From assembly GCA_029204225.1 (NCBI GenBank), contig CM055103.1:52357145-52421144 (forward strand): 64,000 nucleotides of DNA. The letters run 5' to 3'. The notes below the pieces were generated by a model. The model ran no database searches. It was not told the origin of the DNA and worked only from the letters and a program-made list of their open reading frames with translations. Every line of letters starts with the position of its first letter. Positions within the stretch are counted from its first letter, which is position 1. Shown piece after piece: positions 46,857-58,731 of this stretch. A program made the translations under genes and the position numbers. This DNA comes from Diphasiastrum complanatum (Eukaryota; Streptophyta; Lycopodiopsida; Lycopodiales; Lycopodiaceae).

Positions 46857-48200
46857 TTAACCATGAAAGTCATTGAACAAACTTTGTTTTCCAAATCCAT
46901 TACTTGCTTTTCCAGTATGAAAACCATGAGAACCAATATCCACTTGCATAGCATCATCTACAGAAGAAAATTCTCCAAAACATGTGAGTAAAGCAAAGTG
47001 AGTCGCTTCCGCTTGCTTACCTTTCTCTTGATCATCAAAGATATCAAAGATATGAATATCTTCAGACCTGAACCTCTGGAAATACTCCCTCTCAAACATA
47101 TGATCTAGATCCAACAAGATCTCATCAATGTTTGATTTCGAATTTTCAGAAAAAAAAAAATGAAGATGAGTATCAAATCTAATAAATCTAGCCTTCTTGA
47201 GTTCATAACAAACCTCAATAAGCTCACCAATGAGATCTTCCTTGCCTTGAAAAAATTGCCTCTCGATTTGTTGCATGTGGTCTTCTTCAACCAACTTTTT
47301 GCCATCTTGATCATGAGTAATCAATTCATAATCATAGAATCCTCTGAGTTGATGAAGAGTACATCCTACTTTGAACTCTTCACATACTTCTCTTCTCCTT
47401 GATTTGTGACTATTTCCCTCACCAAGTCTCTTGATAGAACCATTTGATCTACTCTCTTCATGAAGACATGTGACTCCACTTGCTGGAAAAATGACTTTCT
47501 TGGAATCATAACAAAAGAATGTAGAAGAACCATCTCCTTCATGCATGCACCTAGCAACATCTTTTTCCATATGATCAAAGAAATCATTAACAACTTTTTT
47601 TTCCAAGGAAGAACCTTCACCTCCATTGATGAAGTTAGCTCTTGCCTTACCTTTTGCATGCTTGCACTTGCCATGAAGAACCATTGAAACACCATCATTA
47701 TCCTCAAGACTAGCCAAGTTAGCACAAAGATGAACATCTCCAAGAAGCATATTAGATCTTGACCTAGATCTAGCACAAGGAAGCTTGTTAGACTTTGCAT
47801 AAGATCCACCAATCTTATTGATGCTAAAAGGGAACTTTGGAAAGTTGAGACCAATCTCCTTTTCCATTCCATCCTTTTTGTTAGCCATAACAAAAGCATC
47901 AAGCTTGAAAAGTCTACCTTGTCTATTGCCCCTAGAAACCAAGATTTATTCCTTTGTAATGAAACAAGCATCACCACCAAACTTTACCATGTATCCTTTC
48001 TCTATCATTTGACCAACACTTAGCAAATTCTTTGAAAGTGAAGGAATGTAAAGAGCACCATCAAGTCTTTTTTTCCTATTAGTAGAGAGACCAATAGGAA
48101 TTGAACCAATACCTTCAATCACACACTCACCACCATTGGCCATGTGAGTTGCTTTCTTGGCTCCATCATAAGTGACGAAAGAAGTGTGGAGAAAGTACAA
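46857..48200 (-). pseudogene. Copia-derived frame: protease/pre-integrase block joined to unknown sequence
   Basis: One frame of 448 codons with a single TAA at about 47945. It opens with the Copia protease-to-pre-integrase region (TYDGAKKATHMANGGECVIE, LYIPSLSKNLLSVGQMIEKG, GRLFKLDAF). A trace of the next block follows (SKNKLPCARSRSRSN is SNKLPCARSRSRSN in the sequence). After that come about 280 codons with no integrase, RT or RNase H motif, hydrophilic and acidic, such as YDYELITHDQDGKKLVEEDH and SEDIHIFDIFDDQEKGKQ. The long open frame after loss of pol is unexpected. Gag is absent. Confidence 0.55.
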
Positions 48201-49155
48201 AAAGGACCAAGAGTGGATCCTAATCTGATCCTCAAGAGCATTTGGTTGTCAGATTACTTGATCTATCAATCTACTTCAGATTAAGATCAATCTAGATCAA
48301 TTCTAGACACAAAATCCTAACAAGAACAATCATTAATTGAAGGTAAGTGTACTTTCTAGTTTCACACGTGTGAACATTGTCTAAGTATAGACTCCAACCT
48401 GAAAATCAAGTACACATTGATAGAACCTCAAAACAATCAAAACAAATGTAGACAAATGGAGAGAATCACTCAAAATTGCTTCCAAAACCAATATTGGTGT
48501 CTCACAATGATTATGGCCAAATGTGGCTATATATATACAATAAGTGAGAGCTCGTGGTATTGATCATCCCTCTGATCCCACATGTGTGAAGGTGCTTTGT
48601 CATATGATGATTCATCATGCAAAACTGACACTTGGACAAAACCTTCTATTTTGAGCACTTTTGGTCTATTTTCCTTCTATATGGAGATCTACTTGGAAAT
48701 CTTCTAGAACTCAAAATTTGCCTACTTCAGCTTATTCCACATGTGTCAGATGTCCTCTACACATGGGATATGACACCTAACCAAAGGATGTGGCTCATGC
48801 AATCAATAGATTGATGCCATGTGTCATATGTCTAGAAAACTAGTTTTTGGCCTTTTTAGCCACTAGAACTTGAATTAAATCATATGTACATCCTATATGA
48901 TTATGGTACATGACAAGTACACTAGTTTCACACATGGGAACAGGCTCCACACATGTGTGTTTATCTATATACAAGATTTTTGGCTCTACCAAGCTTATTT
49001 TTGCATTTTTCACACTCTTCCTCAAAAAATCTAGCTTGGTAAATTTAGCTTCATGGAAAACATGATGATCTTGAACTTGACTCCATGGGCAAAATTGGTC
49101 TTTGCTGGTTCAAAAGGTGTGAAGATCAGCCAATGAGCTTGATGTTGATCTGAAA
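48201..49155. repeat. LTR-like segment between two Copia derivatives
   Basis: From about 48348 (TGTACTTTCTAG, then the palindrome CACACGTGTG at 48363-48372) to about 49024. The right part, with CACATGGGAACA, CTCCACACATGTG and TACCAAGCT-TTTTTGC, resembles 54700-54790. I infer a diverged LTR shared by the flanking minus-strand elements. No primer site could be seen beside it. Confidence 0.45.
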
Positions 49156-50235
49156 TCACCATATCCATGATAGTGCTTCTTTGATGTTGACATCTTTGAT
49201 GAAGTTGAGAGCCTTGCACCATCCTAGCATTTTCGAAATTGATTCCTTCCAAATTTCATGTAGATGCTTGACTTTGAGGCTTGCTCCTTCTTCATGTGCA
49301 TGCTCCTCTTTCCCTTGAAATGTGAGCCACATGGGTTCAACCATGTTTCTTGAGTTTCTTTTTGGAATCACAACTTGAGAAGGTCTCTCCTCCTCAATCC
49401 TTGGCACACTTGAACCTTGAGATGACTCCTTAAGATCCTCTTCATGATGCTCCTTCTTGATGGAAATACGAGACCTCCATGTCTCATAATGATCATAACA
49501 AGTATAAACATTCAATATGCACTTCCTATGATTATCAAGATTACTTATGCTAGTCCAAAAATCACCACAACTTGGCATGATTTTTCCAATATTGAAATCA
49601 AAAGGTATCTCCATCTCAATAAGGCTAACTACTTGCTTATAACTATAAGTGTCCAACTTGGATGCTTCACTTATTCTCATAAGAAGTTTACAACTTGCCT
49701 TTAGGATTGAAAACATACAATTTTCATCTTTATGAATGAACACATCATTCATGATCTTATTGAAACCAAAAGATCCTACATTATGAAGATATTTCCATTT
49801 CCTTGACTTCATAACTAATGTAAGCTTACAAGGAAAACATATTTTGCTATCTTTTAAGGCATCACACTCAACTAGCATTGCCTTAAGACACCTTTGAGAT
49901 ACAAAAATCCCTTCAAAGCAAAACAGATTTTCATAAGTTGACATGAGAGCATAAATGAAACTATTTTTATTTTGTAATTGATGCTCCTTATTCTTGATTG
50001 ATATCTCTTGGATCATAGCAATAAGTTTGAACTCATCTAAAGTTCCAAGCAAAATACTTTCCAAGGACATAAAATAAATCCAGGTTACTTTCATAAAAGT
50101 GACATCTATCTTTGCATCTTGAAACATCAACTCATTCATCTCCAATAAGGACTCCATCCTCACCTTCCAAGTAGAATAGTTGATTGAGGTAAGCCTATCA
50201 TTGCCCTCCAACATAAAGCCTCCACTTGTAGCCAT
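49156..50235 (-). CDS. Copia-derived 359-aa frame: gag start fused to unknown module
   Basis: A fully open frame. It begins like Copia gag (MATSGGFMLEGNDRLTSINY, STWKVRMESLLEMNELM) and then leaves the family. The middle contains CKLLMRISEASKLDTY and SNLDNHRKCILNV, followed by YDHYETWRSRISI. A Copia-like integrase/RT linker trace follows (RNSRNMVEPMWLTFQGKE, compare RRSTRARSEPLRLTYDGQ in the intact relative). It ends NIKEALSWIW. Zinc knuckle, protease, integrase core, RT and RNase H are all absent. The same middle module is found in the neighbouring 50659-53223 frame, so it defines a non-autonomous Copia lineage. Whether it is translated is unknown. Confidence 0.55.
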   Translation of the reverse strand: MATSGGFMLEGNDRLTSINYSTWKVRMESLLEMNELMFQDAKIDVTFMKVTWIYFMSLESILLGTLDEFKLIAMIQEISIKNKEHQLQNKNSFIYALMSTYENLFCFEGIFVSQRCLKAMLVECDALKDSKICFPCKLTLVMKSRKWKYLHNVGSFGFNKIMNDVFIHKDENCMFSILKASCKLLMRISEASKLDTYSYKQVVSLIEMEIPFDFNIGKIMPSCGDFWTSISNLDNHRKCILNVYTCYDHYETWRSRISIKKEHHEEDLKESSQGSSVPRIEEERPSQVVIPKRNSRNMVEPMWLTFQGKEEHAHEEGASLKVKHLHEIWKESISKMLGWCKALNFIKDVNIKEALSWIW

Positions 50236-50658
50236 GTTGAAGTGACCTGATCTTCTCGTTCAACCTGTTCCAATGCACAAAGCACTCTTTTGAATGTCAA
50301 CAAATGAACTCAAGAAGAAATCACAAAGATATGGAACCTCTCAAATCTCTTCTAGCACTTCTAACTAGAAAATCCACACATAAAATAGTGAGATCTTGAT
50401 CAACCTATGATCTATCCTCAATCTAATGATTCTTGACACTTACTAAGATTGAAACACACTCAAATGAGATTCAGTAACCTCACAAACTAGAGATCCAATC
50501 AAAATTAGGGTTTTGACAAAATCACAAAAATTGAATATCTCAAAATCTACATGCAATTTCTAAAAACTTGATATATCTTCTTGTAGACTCCAATGGGACC
50601 TTCCTAATGCACCAAAAATCATCTAATTCCAGTAAAAAAAGTGTGAAATCGGAATCGA
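50236..50658. other. Junction between two minus-strand Copia derivatives
   Basis: AT-rich, no frame. It should contain the 3' border of the right element and the leader of the left one, but no LTR border, polypurine tract or primer site is recognisable. Confidence 0.4.
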
Positions 50659-53223
50659 TCAAGTATATAACCATATATTGCACCATATCCATGATAAGAT
50701 CTCTTTGGTAGAGATCTCTTGCCAATGCCTTTGAAGAGTGCTCCACCAATATGCCACTATGATGATGGGTTTCCTCCGTGCTTGATGATGATCTTTGCTT
50801 TGAAAGTTCCACTTGCATGATGGATGCACCATAATTAGAGAAATCTGAGGCTTCCAGGCCTCATAAGGATCATGGAAATCAAGATCATAAGATGTGAAAC
50901 AATGATGATTATCAAGATCATGCTTTCTAGCTTGACTAGTCCACATACAATGAACTATATCCATGATGGATATAATCTTGATATCAAAGACTACCTTGAT
51001 TTTTTTTAGGCTAGTTACTCTCTCAAGTATATAAGTGTCCACTTTGGATGCTTCACTTAATCTCAAGAGGAGTTTACAATTTGCCTCAAAACATGTGAAA
51101 ACATGATTTTCAAAAAAGTGAGTACCAAGCTCAATCTTGTTCTTACTAGAAAATATCTTGCTTTCAAAAAGTATTGGAAACACATCTAAGTCAATAATGA
51201 CAAGAAACATGTCCATACCATAAGCATCATACAAAAGTAGTATAGCTTTTCTTGAACTTTGAGATCCAAAAAATTCAATGAAGCAAGATAGCATTTCAAG
51301 CAAAGGAAAAGAAACATATATGAATGTGTTGTAGTAGATACAACATGAAAGATGTCCCTCTTTGCCATGTAAGGTGATCCATAAAGACTCGGCCATGCAT
51401 CTTGAAGATCTTCTTGAAATCATATGAAGAAGAAACTCCTCCTCACACATTGGCCCCATCATAACTTGAATACCTTCAAAAAAGATAACTTGTGATGCTT
51501 CTTGAGAGGCCTTGATCTCGGCCAGTTCCAAGATTGAGTCTTCATGCAATGTGACATCTCTAGTCACAATCACTTTTGAAATAGAGAGTGTAAAGACACT
51601 AAAGGCCTCCTTGATGGATGAGTATCCAATCATGATCCATGAGCTTGGATCATCCTTCCTTCTTGTTTCCAAGGGAATATGTGCAAAGCAAGCACTACCA
51701 AGTTCACTAAGGTAATCAACCTTAGGCTTTATCTTGAATAAAACTTCATATGGTGCTATTCCTTCAAGAGATCCAAAAGCTTTGATCTTCAATGAGAATT
51801 TCTTCTCAACATATGCTTTGAATAATAAGGAATAATCATACACCATAATACTTGAAGAGAGAATATATGTGCACCTTGTGTGATCATCCTCCTTTGAAAT
51901 ATTGGACATATAAGAAACATCAAGAGAGTTTGCACTCTCACTTGGATCCAATTTGTAGATGCCTTCAAATCTTGATCCATATGCAAGGATCTCACCATCC
52001 TTCTTGATCACACAATTGTCAATATTGAAATTGACATCAAAGCCACTATCAAGAAGTTGGCCAACACTTAAGATGTTCTTTGTAAGCTTTGGGACAAAAA
52101 GAACATTGTTGAGAAAGAGATCTTTAGAAGATGCAAGCTTCAAGGGAATAATCCCTACTCCTTCAATATTGCACTCATGCTTATCTGCAATGTATATGGT
52201 CTTCTTGACTCCATCATAAGGCATAATAGATGAAAAAAAGTGTTTGGAGCCACACATTTGTGAAGATGCTCCACTATCAATTTACCATGAGTCATCCTTG
52301 TTGAAAGTGGAAGAGGAGAAGCTTGATGCCATAAGAGAGCCTTCTCCATCACTTGCAATATAGTCTTCTTTCTCATTGGTGATGTTGGCTTGATTGAGTT
52401 GATTCTTCTTCTTGAAGCAATTGGTGGCATAATGGCCTTTCTTGCCACAATAAAAGCACTTGATCTTCTTCTTCTTGAGATTTGAAGTAGAAGCATGAGA
52501 GGTATCCTCCTCCTCCTCTCCATCTTGGTCTTTAGCTTTGTCATTAGAGAAGTGATGGTGTTGCTTCTTACTTCTCTCTTTGTGCTTGGCAAATAGAACT
52601 TTGCCATCATCATGATTGAGTGATAGCTTGTCCATCCTCAAGAGTTTGTACTCTTGTCTTGATTCTTCAGAAATAAGCACACTTTGAAGGGCCTCCAAAC
52701 TTGGTAGCTCCTCCTTAATGGCATAGGATTGGACAAGGTTGTCATATTCATCTCTCAAGCCATTGAGAATGACTTGGACTAGCTCACTTTGATTGATTGA
52801 GTCACCAACACATGCAAGCTCCCTATGAATATCCTTGACTCTCAAAACATAATTAGATGTACTCTCATCACTCTTTTGACTACTTTGGAAGATCTGATTT
52901 CTAAGAGTGAGGAGCCTAGAGGTGTTTTTAGCCTCATCGATGGACTTGAGACAATCCCAAGCTTCCTTGGATGTAGAACAATCACCAATCACCCTCAATA
53001 TCTCATTAGAGACATTCATCTTAATGTAGTGGAGAGCCATCCTAGCTCTCTTCTTGTATTTTTGTACTTATTGAAGGACTTGAGGCTCCTCCTCAATCCC
53101 AAGTACAATGTCCATCACATCTTGGAGTATCAAGATGGACTCCATCCTCAACTTCCATATTGAATAATTGGAAGTAGACAATCTCTCACTTGGTTGAAAC
53201 AAGTATGAACTCATTGAAGTCAT
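50659..53223 (-). pseudogene. Non-autonomous Copia: gag, protease, cut-down integrase, unknown module; no RT
   Basis: One frame from ATG at 53223 (MTSMSSYLFQPSERLSTSNY) to 50659, with only two stops: TAA near 53070 in gag, and TAA at 52281-52283 just before the protease IDSGASSQ. Gag is otherwise complete, with the zinc knuckle CFYCGKKGHYATNC. The pre-integrase block follows (LFVPKLTKNILSVGQLLDSG). The integrase catalytic core is removed by in-frame deletions (DDHTRC...LSSSIMVYDYSLLFKAYVEK runs to KIKAFGS, then IAPYEVLFKIKPKVDYLSEL). After a linker (RRSSRCMAESLWITLHGKEG), where RT should begin, the unknown module starts, with CKLLLRLSEASKVDTY and DLDNHHCFTSYDLDFHDPYE. It ends EILSWIW plus a short tail. 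RT and RNase H are absent, so mobility would need another element. Confidence 0.7.
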
Positions 53224-53967
53224 GTAAACTGGAGATAAATAAAAGTGATGAACAAAAAATATTGCTTCTCTCTCACTATAGGATCCAATAATGGTGTGCT
53301 ACCATCTCTTATGCAAGATCTTGCAACAAACTGTGAGATGATTCTCACTAGCTACACAAATCTCTCTAAAACAAGATCTATTTCACATCAAATGATGAAG
53401 TATAGGCAAAGTTAGGATCAAACACTCTTAGCACGTGTAAAGTACACTAAGAAACCAAATTGGACTCAAATACAATGATATTGCATGAAACAAAATGGCT
53501 AGGATCTCAAAACAGTGCCTAAATCACAAATAGATGAGATTGGTAAGCATTCAACTGTGATTTTGGATCAACCAAGCAATCTCTTGACCAAACCAAATGT
53601 GTCCACCCAGGTCTAGGTGCCCTAACTAGCCCTTTTCAAAAGCTTATAACTATTGGTTGGCTCAACCAAATGGAATGAAACTGATTGCATTAGAAACTAG
53701 ACAAAAATAGCTTCATAACAAGCTATCAAGCAATATAAATGGATCAAGCATGAGAGAGAACTTTCAAACTGAAATTGGATGTTCCTCACACGTGTCTGAG
53801 CACTTGATTCCGTACAGTACCAGGTCAGACCCAATCAATGTCCTTTTGATCTCTTTTGATCCAAAATTGAACAAGATAGCTAGGAAAATGGGCCTTGACA
53901 ATTTCTAGCTCAAGATTGATGAAAAGTTTTCACTTAGATAGATCAAAATGCATGGTAACCTCAGGTA
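53224..53967. other. Untranslated leader of the minus-strand Copia derivative
   Basis: Lies between the primer site and the gag ATG, 744 bp, similar in length to the leader of the intact Copia. No frame was seen. A CACACGTGTC word is present at about 53787. Confidence 0.6.
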
Positions 53968-53980
53968 GGCTCTGATACCA
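53968..53980 (-). other. Primer binding site (initiator tRNA-Met type)
   Basis: GGCTCTGATACCA on the + strand, that is TGGTATCAGAGCC on the minus strand, abutting the LTR at 53981. Confidence 0.9.
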
Positions 53981-54639
53981 TGTTGAGTTTCACACGTGTG
54001 GACTGTCCACAACATGTACTTGTGATCTCCTAAGGTGTGTAGATGCACCAAGATCAAGACTAGATTGAGATTCAAGATCTATCTTTGATTCTATGGCAAA
54101 AACACACTACTACATGCATTCAATCACTTCCAACTCTCACTCACACATGTGGGAAGTATTCAAAAAATATCTAAGTAAAAACAAGCTGCTCTCCTCGAGT
54201 AGAGAGAGAAAAAATATCATGAGCTCTCGGGTAGAGAGAGAAAGCTAGAAATCCAATAACACACAAAATCCATATGATCACCAAATCAATTAGCTTCAAA
54301 ATGAGGAGTACAATGATACTAGTAGATCCACGAGCTACCACTATGCTTAACTATGATTGGACAATACTCTGTCACCTCTTAATCCTATTGGACCATTGAT
54401 CCATGCACCTCTTAATTCTATTGGACTATATTCAAGCACACCTCAAATTCCTATTGGACCTCACATGGTTCCACCTCTAAATCCTATTGGACCTCTTAGA
54501 ATTCATCAAACAAATACATTACACTTGTCTACACTCTAATTGGCACGAGTTTAGCCTCTTACTCTATTTTGGCTCAATAGTGGCATTACAAGTGGAAATG
54601 CATAATTTGCCATCTATGCCAAATTTGTTCCTATCAACA
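53981..54639 (-). repeat. 5' LTR of the minus-strand Copia derivative
   Basis: On the + strand it starts TGTTGA and ends TCAACA, a perfect 6-bp inverted pair, 659 bp. The palindrome CACACGTGTG is at 53991-54000. CTCGAGTAGAGAGAGA and CTCGGGTAGAGAGAGA words match the LTR-like stretches near 32.9 kb and 59.2 kb. No convincing partner LTR was found to the left. Confidence 0.75.
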
Positions 54640-54789
54640 TCCTACACCTAGATGCTTGACTATGAAATTCTATGAGACCCCTATATCCAACATTTTGATT
54701 TACTTTACAATTCTCCACACGTGGGAACATCCTCCACACATGTGAGATTCACTTACAAACTCCTATCATAAAAAATACCAAGCTAGATT
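54640..54789. other. Fragment resembling the LTR at 48.9-49.0 kb
   Basis: Contains CTCCACACGTGGGAACA and CTCCACACATGTGAGA, then TACCAAGCTAGATTTTTGCC, close to 48935-49005. Probably a truncated LTR. Confidence 0.4.
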
Positions 54790-57700
54790 TTTGCCAATTT
54801 CTCAAAACATCTTCCAATTATGCAATGTGGAAGATCAGAATGGAATCATTGTTGATTCTACAAGATGTAATGGATATTGTGAGTGGAGCTAAAGAAGAAC
54901 CTGCTGCACCTAATGAAGCTGCAGCATTCCACAAAAAAACCAGAATTGCCCTTCATTTTATAAAGATGAATGTTACCAATGAAGTGTTAAGAGAGATCAG
55001 TACATGCACCACTACCAAGCTTGGGATACTCTAAAAACAATCTATGAAATTAAAAATACTTCTAGATTGCTTACACTTAGAAACCAAATATTTCTAAGTT
55101 ACTAGAGAGTAGATGAGAGTAATTCATCATATGTCATGAGAGTTAAGGATCTTCATCAAGAGTTAGTTGGTATTAGTGATGCTCTTAAGAACACTGAACT
55201 TGTTTAAGTAGTCATAAATGGACTTAGAGATGAGTATGCCAATATTGTGCAGACTTATGCTGTCAGAGAGGATCTTTCATCCTTGGAGACACTACAAGGT
55301 GTTCTCATTGCTGAAGAAAATAGGCAAGAGAACAAGATGATGAGGATCAACAGACTTTCATTGAAAGATGGTGGAGATGACAAAGCACTCTTCATTAGAG
55401 ATAAGTCAAGAGGCAAGGGCAAAGGACAACAACACTTCAAGAAGGACAAAGCCAAAGAAGGTGGTGAGGATCAGTCCTCACAAGGTGCAACATCCAGTGG
55501 CAAGAAGAAGCTATCAAAAATCAAGTGTTTTTTCTGTGGAAAGAAAGGACATTATGCATCAAACTGTTTGAAGAAGAAGAACCAATTTAAGCAAGCTAAC
55601 CTTACTAATGAGGATGAGTGTGAGGGTGTAGAGAGTGAAAGAGATGATTCATTAATTATGTCTACTTTTTCATCTTTTCCTTTTAAAAATGAAGAAGTCT
55701 GCTGGATAGACAGTGGGGCTAGTTCTCACATGTCTAGTTCTAGGAACTGTTTCACTAATCTTATGTCATATCTAGGTGCAAAAAGGTCAATCTATACTGC
55801 TAATGATGTAGAGTGAGGATTGAAGGAATAGGTAGCATTCCATTACATGCATCATCAGCGAAATCTTTTTGCTTACATGATGTACTGTATGTACCTAGAT
55901 TGACTAAGAATCTCATTAGTGTAGGACAATTGTTTGATAGTAGATTGGATGTCAAGTTTCAAGTTGACAAGTGTATAATCTCAAGAGAAAATGAGGTTAT
56001 TGCTAGAGGATCTAGAATTGGTAAGTTGTACAAACTAGATTCTAGGGAGAGTGCCAACATTTCAGATATTGCTTATGAGACCAAGGTTCTACAGGAGGAT
56101 TTGTGAAATAAGAGATTGGGTCATCCCAATTTCAAAGCCATGCAATCTATGGTCAAAGAAGGAAAAGCTATTGGTCTACCAAAGACACTGTCAAAGGAGC
56201 TTCTCCCTTATAAAGCTTGTGTGCTGGCAAAGTCACACAGAAGGCCTTTTCCTAGATCAAGTATAAAGACAAAGCAACCATTTGAACTTGTACACTCAGA
56301 TGTTCATTTCTCATCAACTAAGAGTAAAGGAGGAGCCAACTGCTTTGTCTCTTTTGTAGATGATTATACAAGACATTCTTGGATCTATATGCTGTCTTCA
56401 AAAGCCATGGTTTATGATGTTTTTCTTACCTTTAAAGCTTATGTAGAGAAGCAGTTTCCTTTCAAGATAAAAGCTTTAAGAAGTGATAGTGGAGGGAAAT
56501 ACACTTCCAATAAGTTTAAAGACTTTTGTGAGAGAGAGGGTATTCAAAGAGAGTTCTCTTGTTTATATACTCCTCAACAAAATGGAGTTGCTAAGAGAAA
56601 AAATAGAACTTTGTGTGAATGTGCAAAAGCCATTAGGCTGGAAGCTTCTTTGCCTAAAGAATTTTGGGGAGAGACAGTTGCATGTGCAAACTATCTTTGT
56701 AATAGGCTTCCAAATCTTGCAATAGGAGGAAAGACACCATTTGAGATGTTGTATAAGAAAAAAGCCTAAGGTAGATCATCTTAGGATTTTTGGTTGTGTA
56801 TGCTTTGTGCATGTACCTCTAGAAACTAGGAAGAAGGAAGATCCTAGTGCAGTAAAAGGAGTTTTTGTAGGCTATGCATCTACTAAAACATCATACAAGA
56901 TTTATTTGCCCCCTACTGACAAAAATGTTGTTAGCAGAGATGTGGTCTTCCATGAAGATAAAAAATTTAACTTGGATGATGTTCAGATCAAAGAGAGTCA
57001 TGCGAGATCAGTCATCAACCTTGATGTTGTTCACAAAGAGGTGAGGCCGAGGCTTGAGGAGGAGCAGATTCAAGCTACCACACCAAGAAGATCTACACGA
57101 GCAAGATCTGAGCCAAGGAGGCTCACATATGATGAAAAAGGAAGGCAAGTGGAAGGTAAAACTTCCTATCATGCACTTTTTATATCTGATGAAGAGCCTA
57201 AGGATGTCCAAGAAACTTTTCAATCCAAGGAGTGGGTTGAAGCAATGACCCTAGAATTTGAAGCCTTGATGTCAAATAACACATGGGCGCTTGTGGAGCC
57301 ACCAAACAACATGCATGTAATCGGATGTAAGTGGGTATTCAGAATCAAGTATAATCATGATGGATCTATCAATAAGTATAAAACAAGACTTTGTGCTAAA
57401 GGCTACTCATAGATTAAAGGTCTTGATTATGAAGATACCTTTGCACCAGTTGCAAAGAGGGTAACAATTTGAATACTCATCTCTCTTGCATGTTTTCACA
57501 AATGGAGTATGTTCCAGTTTGATGCCTCTAATGCATTTCTCAATGGTTACCTTGAGGAGGAGATTTATATGGAACAACCTCCAGGTGTTGTGAAGGAAGG
57601 TGATGAATCAAAAGTTTGTATGGACTGAAACATGCACTAAGGTCCTGGTATGCAAGGCTCAATTCTGATCTCATATCACTCAGATTTTGTCTAAGTGAAT

Positions 57701-58717
57701 ATGACCCTTCTCTATATTATAAGTTTGTAGATAACTTTGTAATTATTCTTCTCATCTATCTATATGATATCATTCTTTGTGGAAACAGTGAGAAGTTAGT
57801 TGAAGAAACTAAGCATGCACTTGGTACTGAGTTTAAAATGCAGGACTTAGGAGTTCTTCACTATATTCTATGCCTTGAAATAGATTTTTGGAAAGGTCAT
57901 GCATTTATAAGCCAAAGTAGATATTCACTTTTCATGCCCAGAAAATTTCATATGGAGAACTATAAAGGCACAGATACACCTATGGAGCACACTGTAAAAG
58001 TTCCTATGAAAGATGATTAAAAATTCTTTGAGGATATCACTCTTTATAGGAGTCTTATTGGCTCACTTATTTGGTTAACAGTGACTAGGCCTGATCTAAG
58101 CTTTTGTGTTCATAAGCTAAGTCAACACATGCAGGATCCAAAGTTATATCATTGGAAGTTGGCTAAAAGAGTCTTGAGGCATATATCTTCTACCTTGAAT
58201 TATGGACTATACTATGAAGGAAAAGATCTAACTTTGATTGCTTTTTCAGATTCAGATTTTGCAAGAGACAGGTTGGATAGGAAATCCACAAGTGCTTACA
58301 CTATATTTCTTGGAGGAAATGTGGTTTTTTGGCTGTCAAAGAAGCAGTATTTCCTTATCATCTTGTGAAGCTGAATACAAATCTCTTACAACCACAACAA
58401 AGGAGGTTTTATGGATCAAAAGGCCACTTTTGGAGCTTAAGTGTTATGCAGATGAAGATTTACCAATTAGAAAGAATGATAACATTTCTGCTCAGGCTCT
58501 TGCAAATAATCCAGTCTTTCATGCAAGGAGCAAGCATGTTGAAGTGGCTCATCATTTTGTAAGAGAAAAAGTCATTGGAAGAGAGATTTCATTGGAGCAT
58601 GTTTCATCTTCAGATTGTGTTGTTGATCTTCTCACCAAGCCTCTACTCAATAATGTCTTTATGAAGATGAGGTCTAACCTTGGCCTAATTTCGAAATCTA
58701 TGTTGATAGGAACATAA
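54790..58717 (+). pseudogene. Degraded Copia gag-pol, 5' truncated
   Basis: Gag starts without an ATG (SSNYAMWKIRMESLLILQDV) and breaks near 55020. It resumes to the zinc knuckle CFFCGKKGHYASNC and protease CWIDSGASSHMSSS (about 55700). The pre-integrase block is VPRLTKNLISVGQLF. Integrase shows LVHSDVHFSSTKSKGGANCF, LRSDSGGKYTSNKF and YTPQQNGVAKRKNRTLCECA. RT shows CKWVFRIKYNHDGSINKYKT, a stop at 57412, FDASNAFLNGYLEEEIYMEQ and IYLYDIILCG, where the usual YVDD is changed to YLYD. RNase H shows SDSDFARDRLDRKST and FHARSKHVEVAHHFVREKVI. About eight stops or shifts; inactive. It is the closest autonomous-type relative of the minus-strand derivatives in this window. Confidence 0.85.
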
Positions 58718-58731
58718 ATTTTAAGGAGGCG

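Noticed and set aside
54357-54539. Frame with repeated PLNPIGP peptides
   Set aside because: Lies inside the LTR at 53981-54639 and arises from short CCTATTGGACC repeats.
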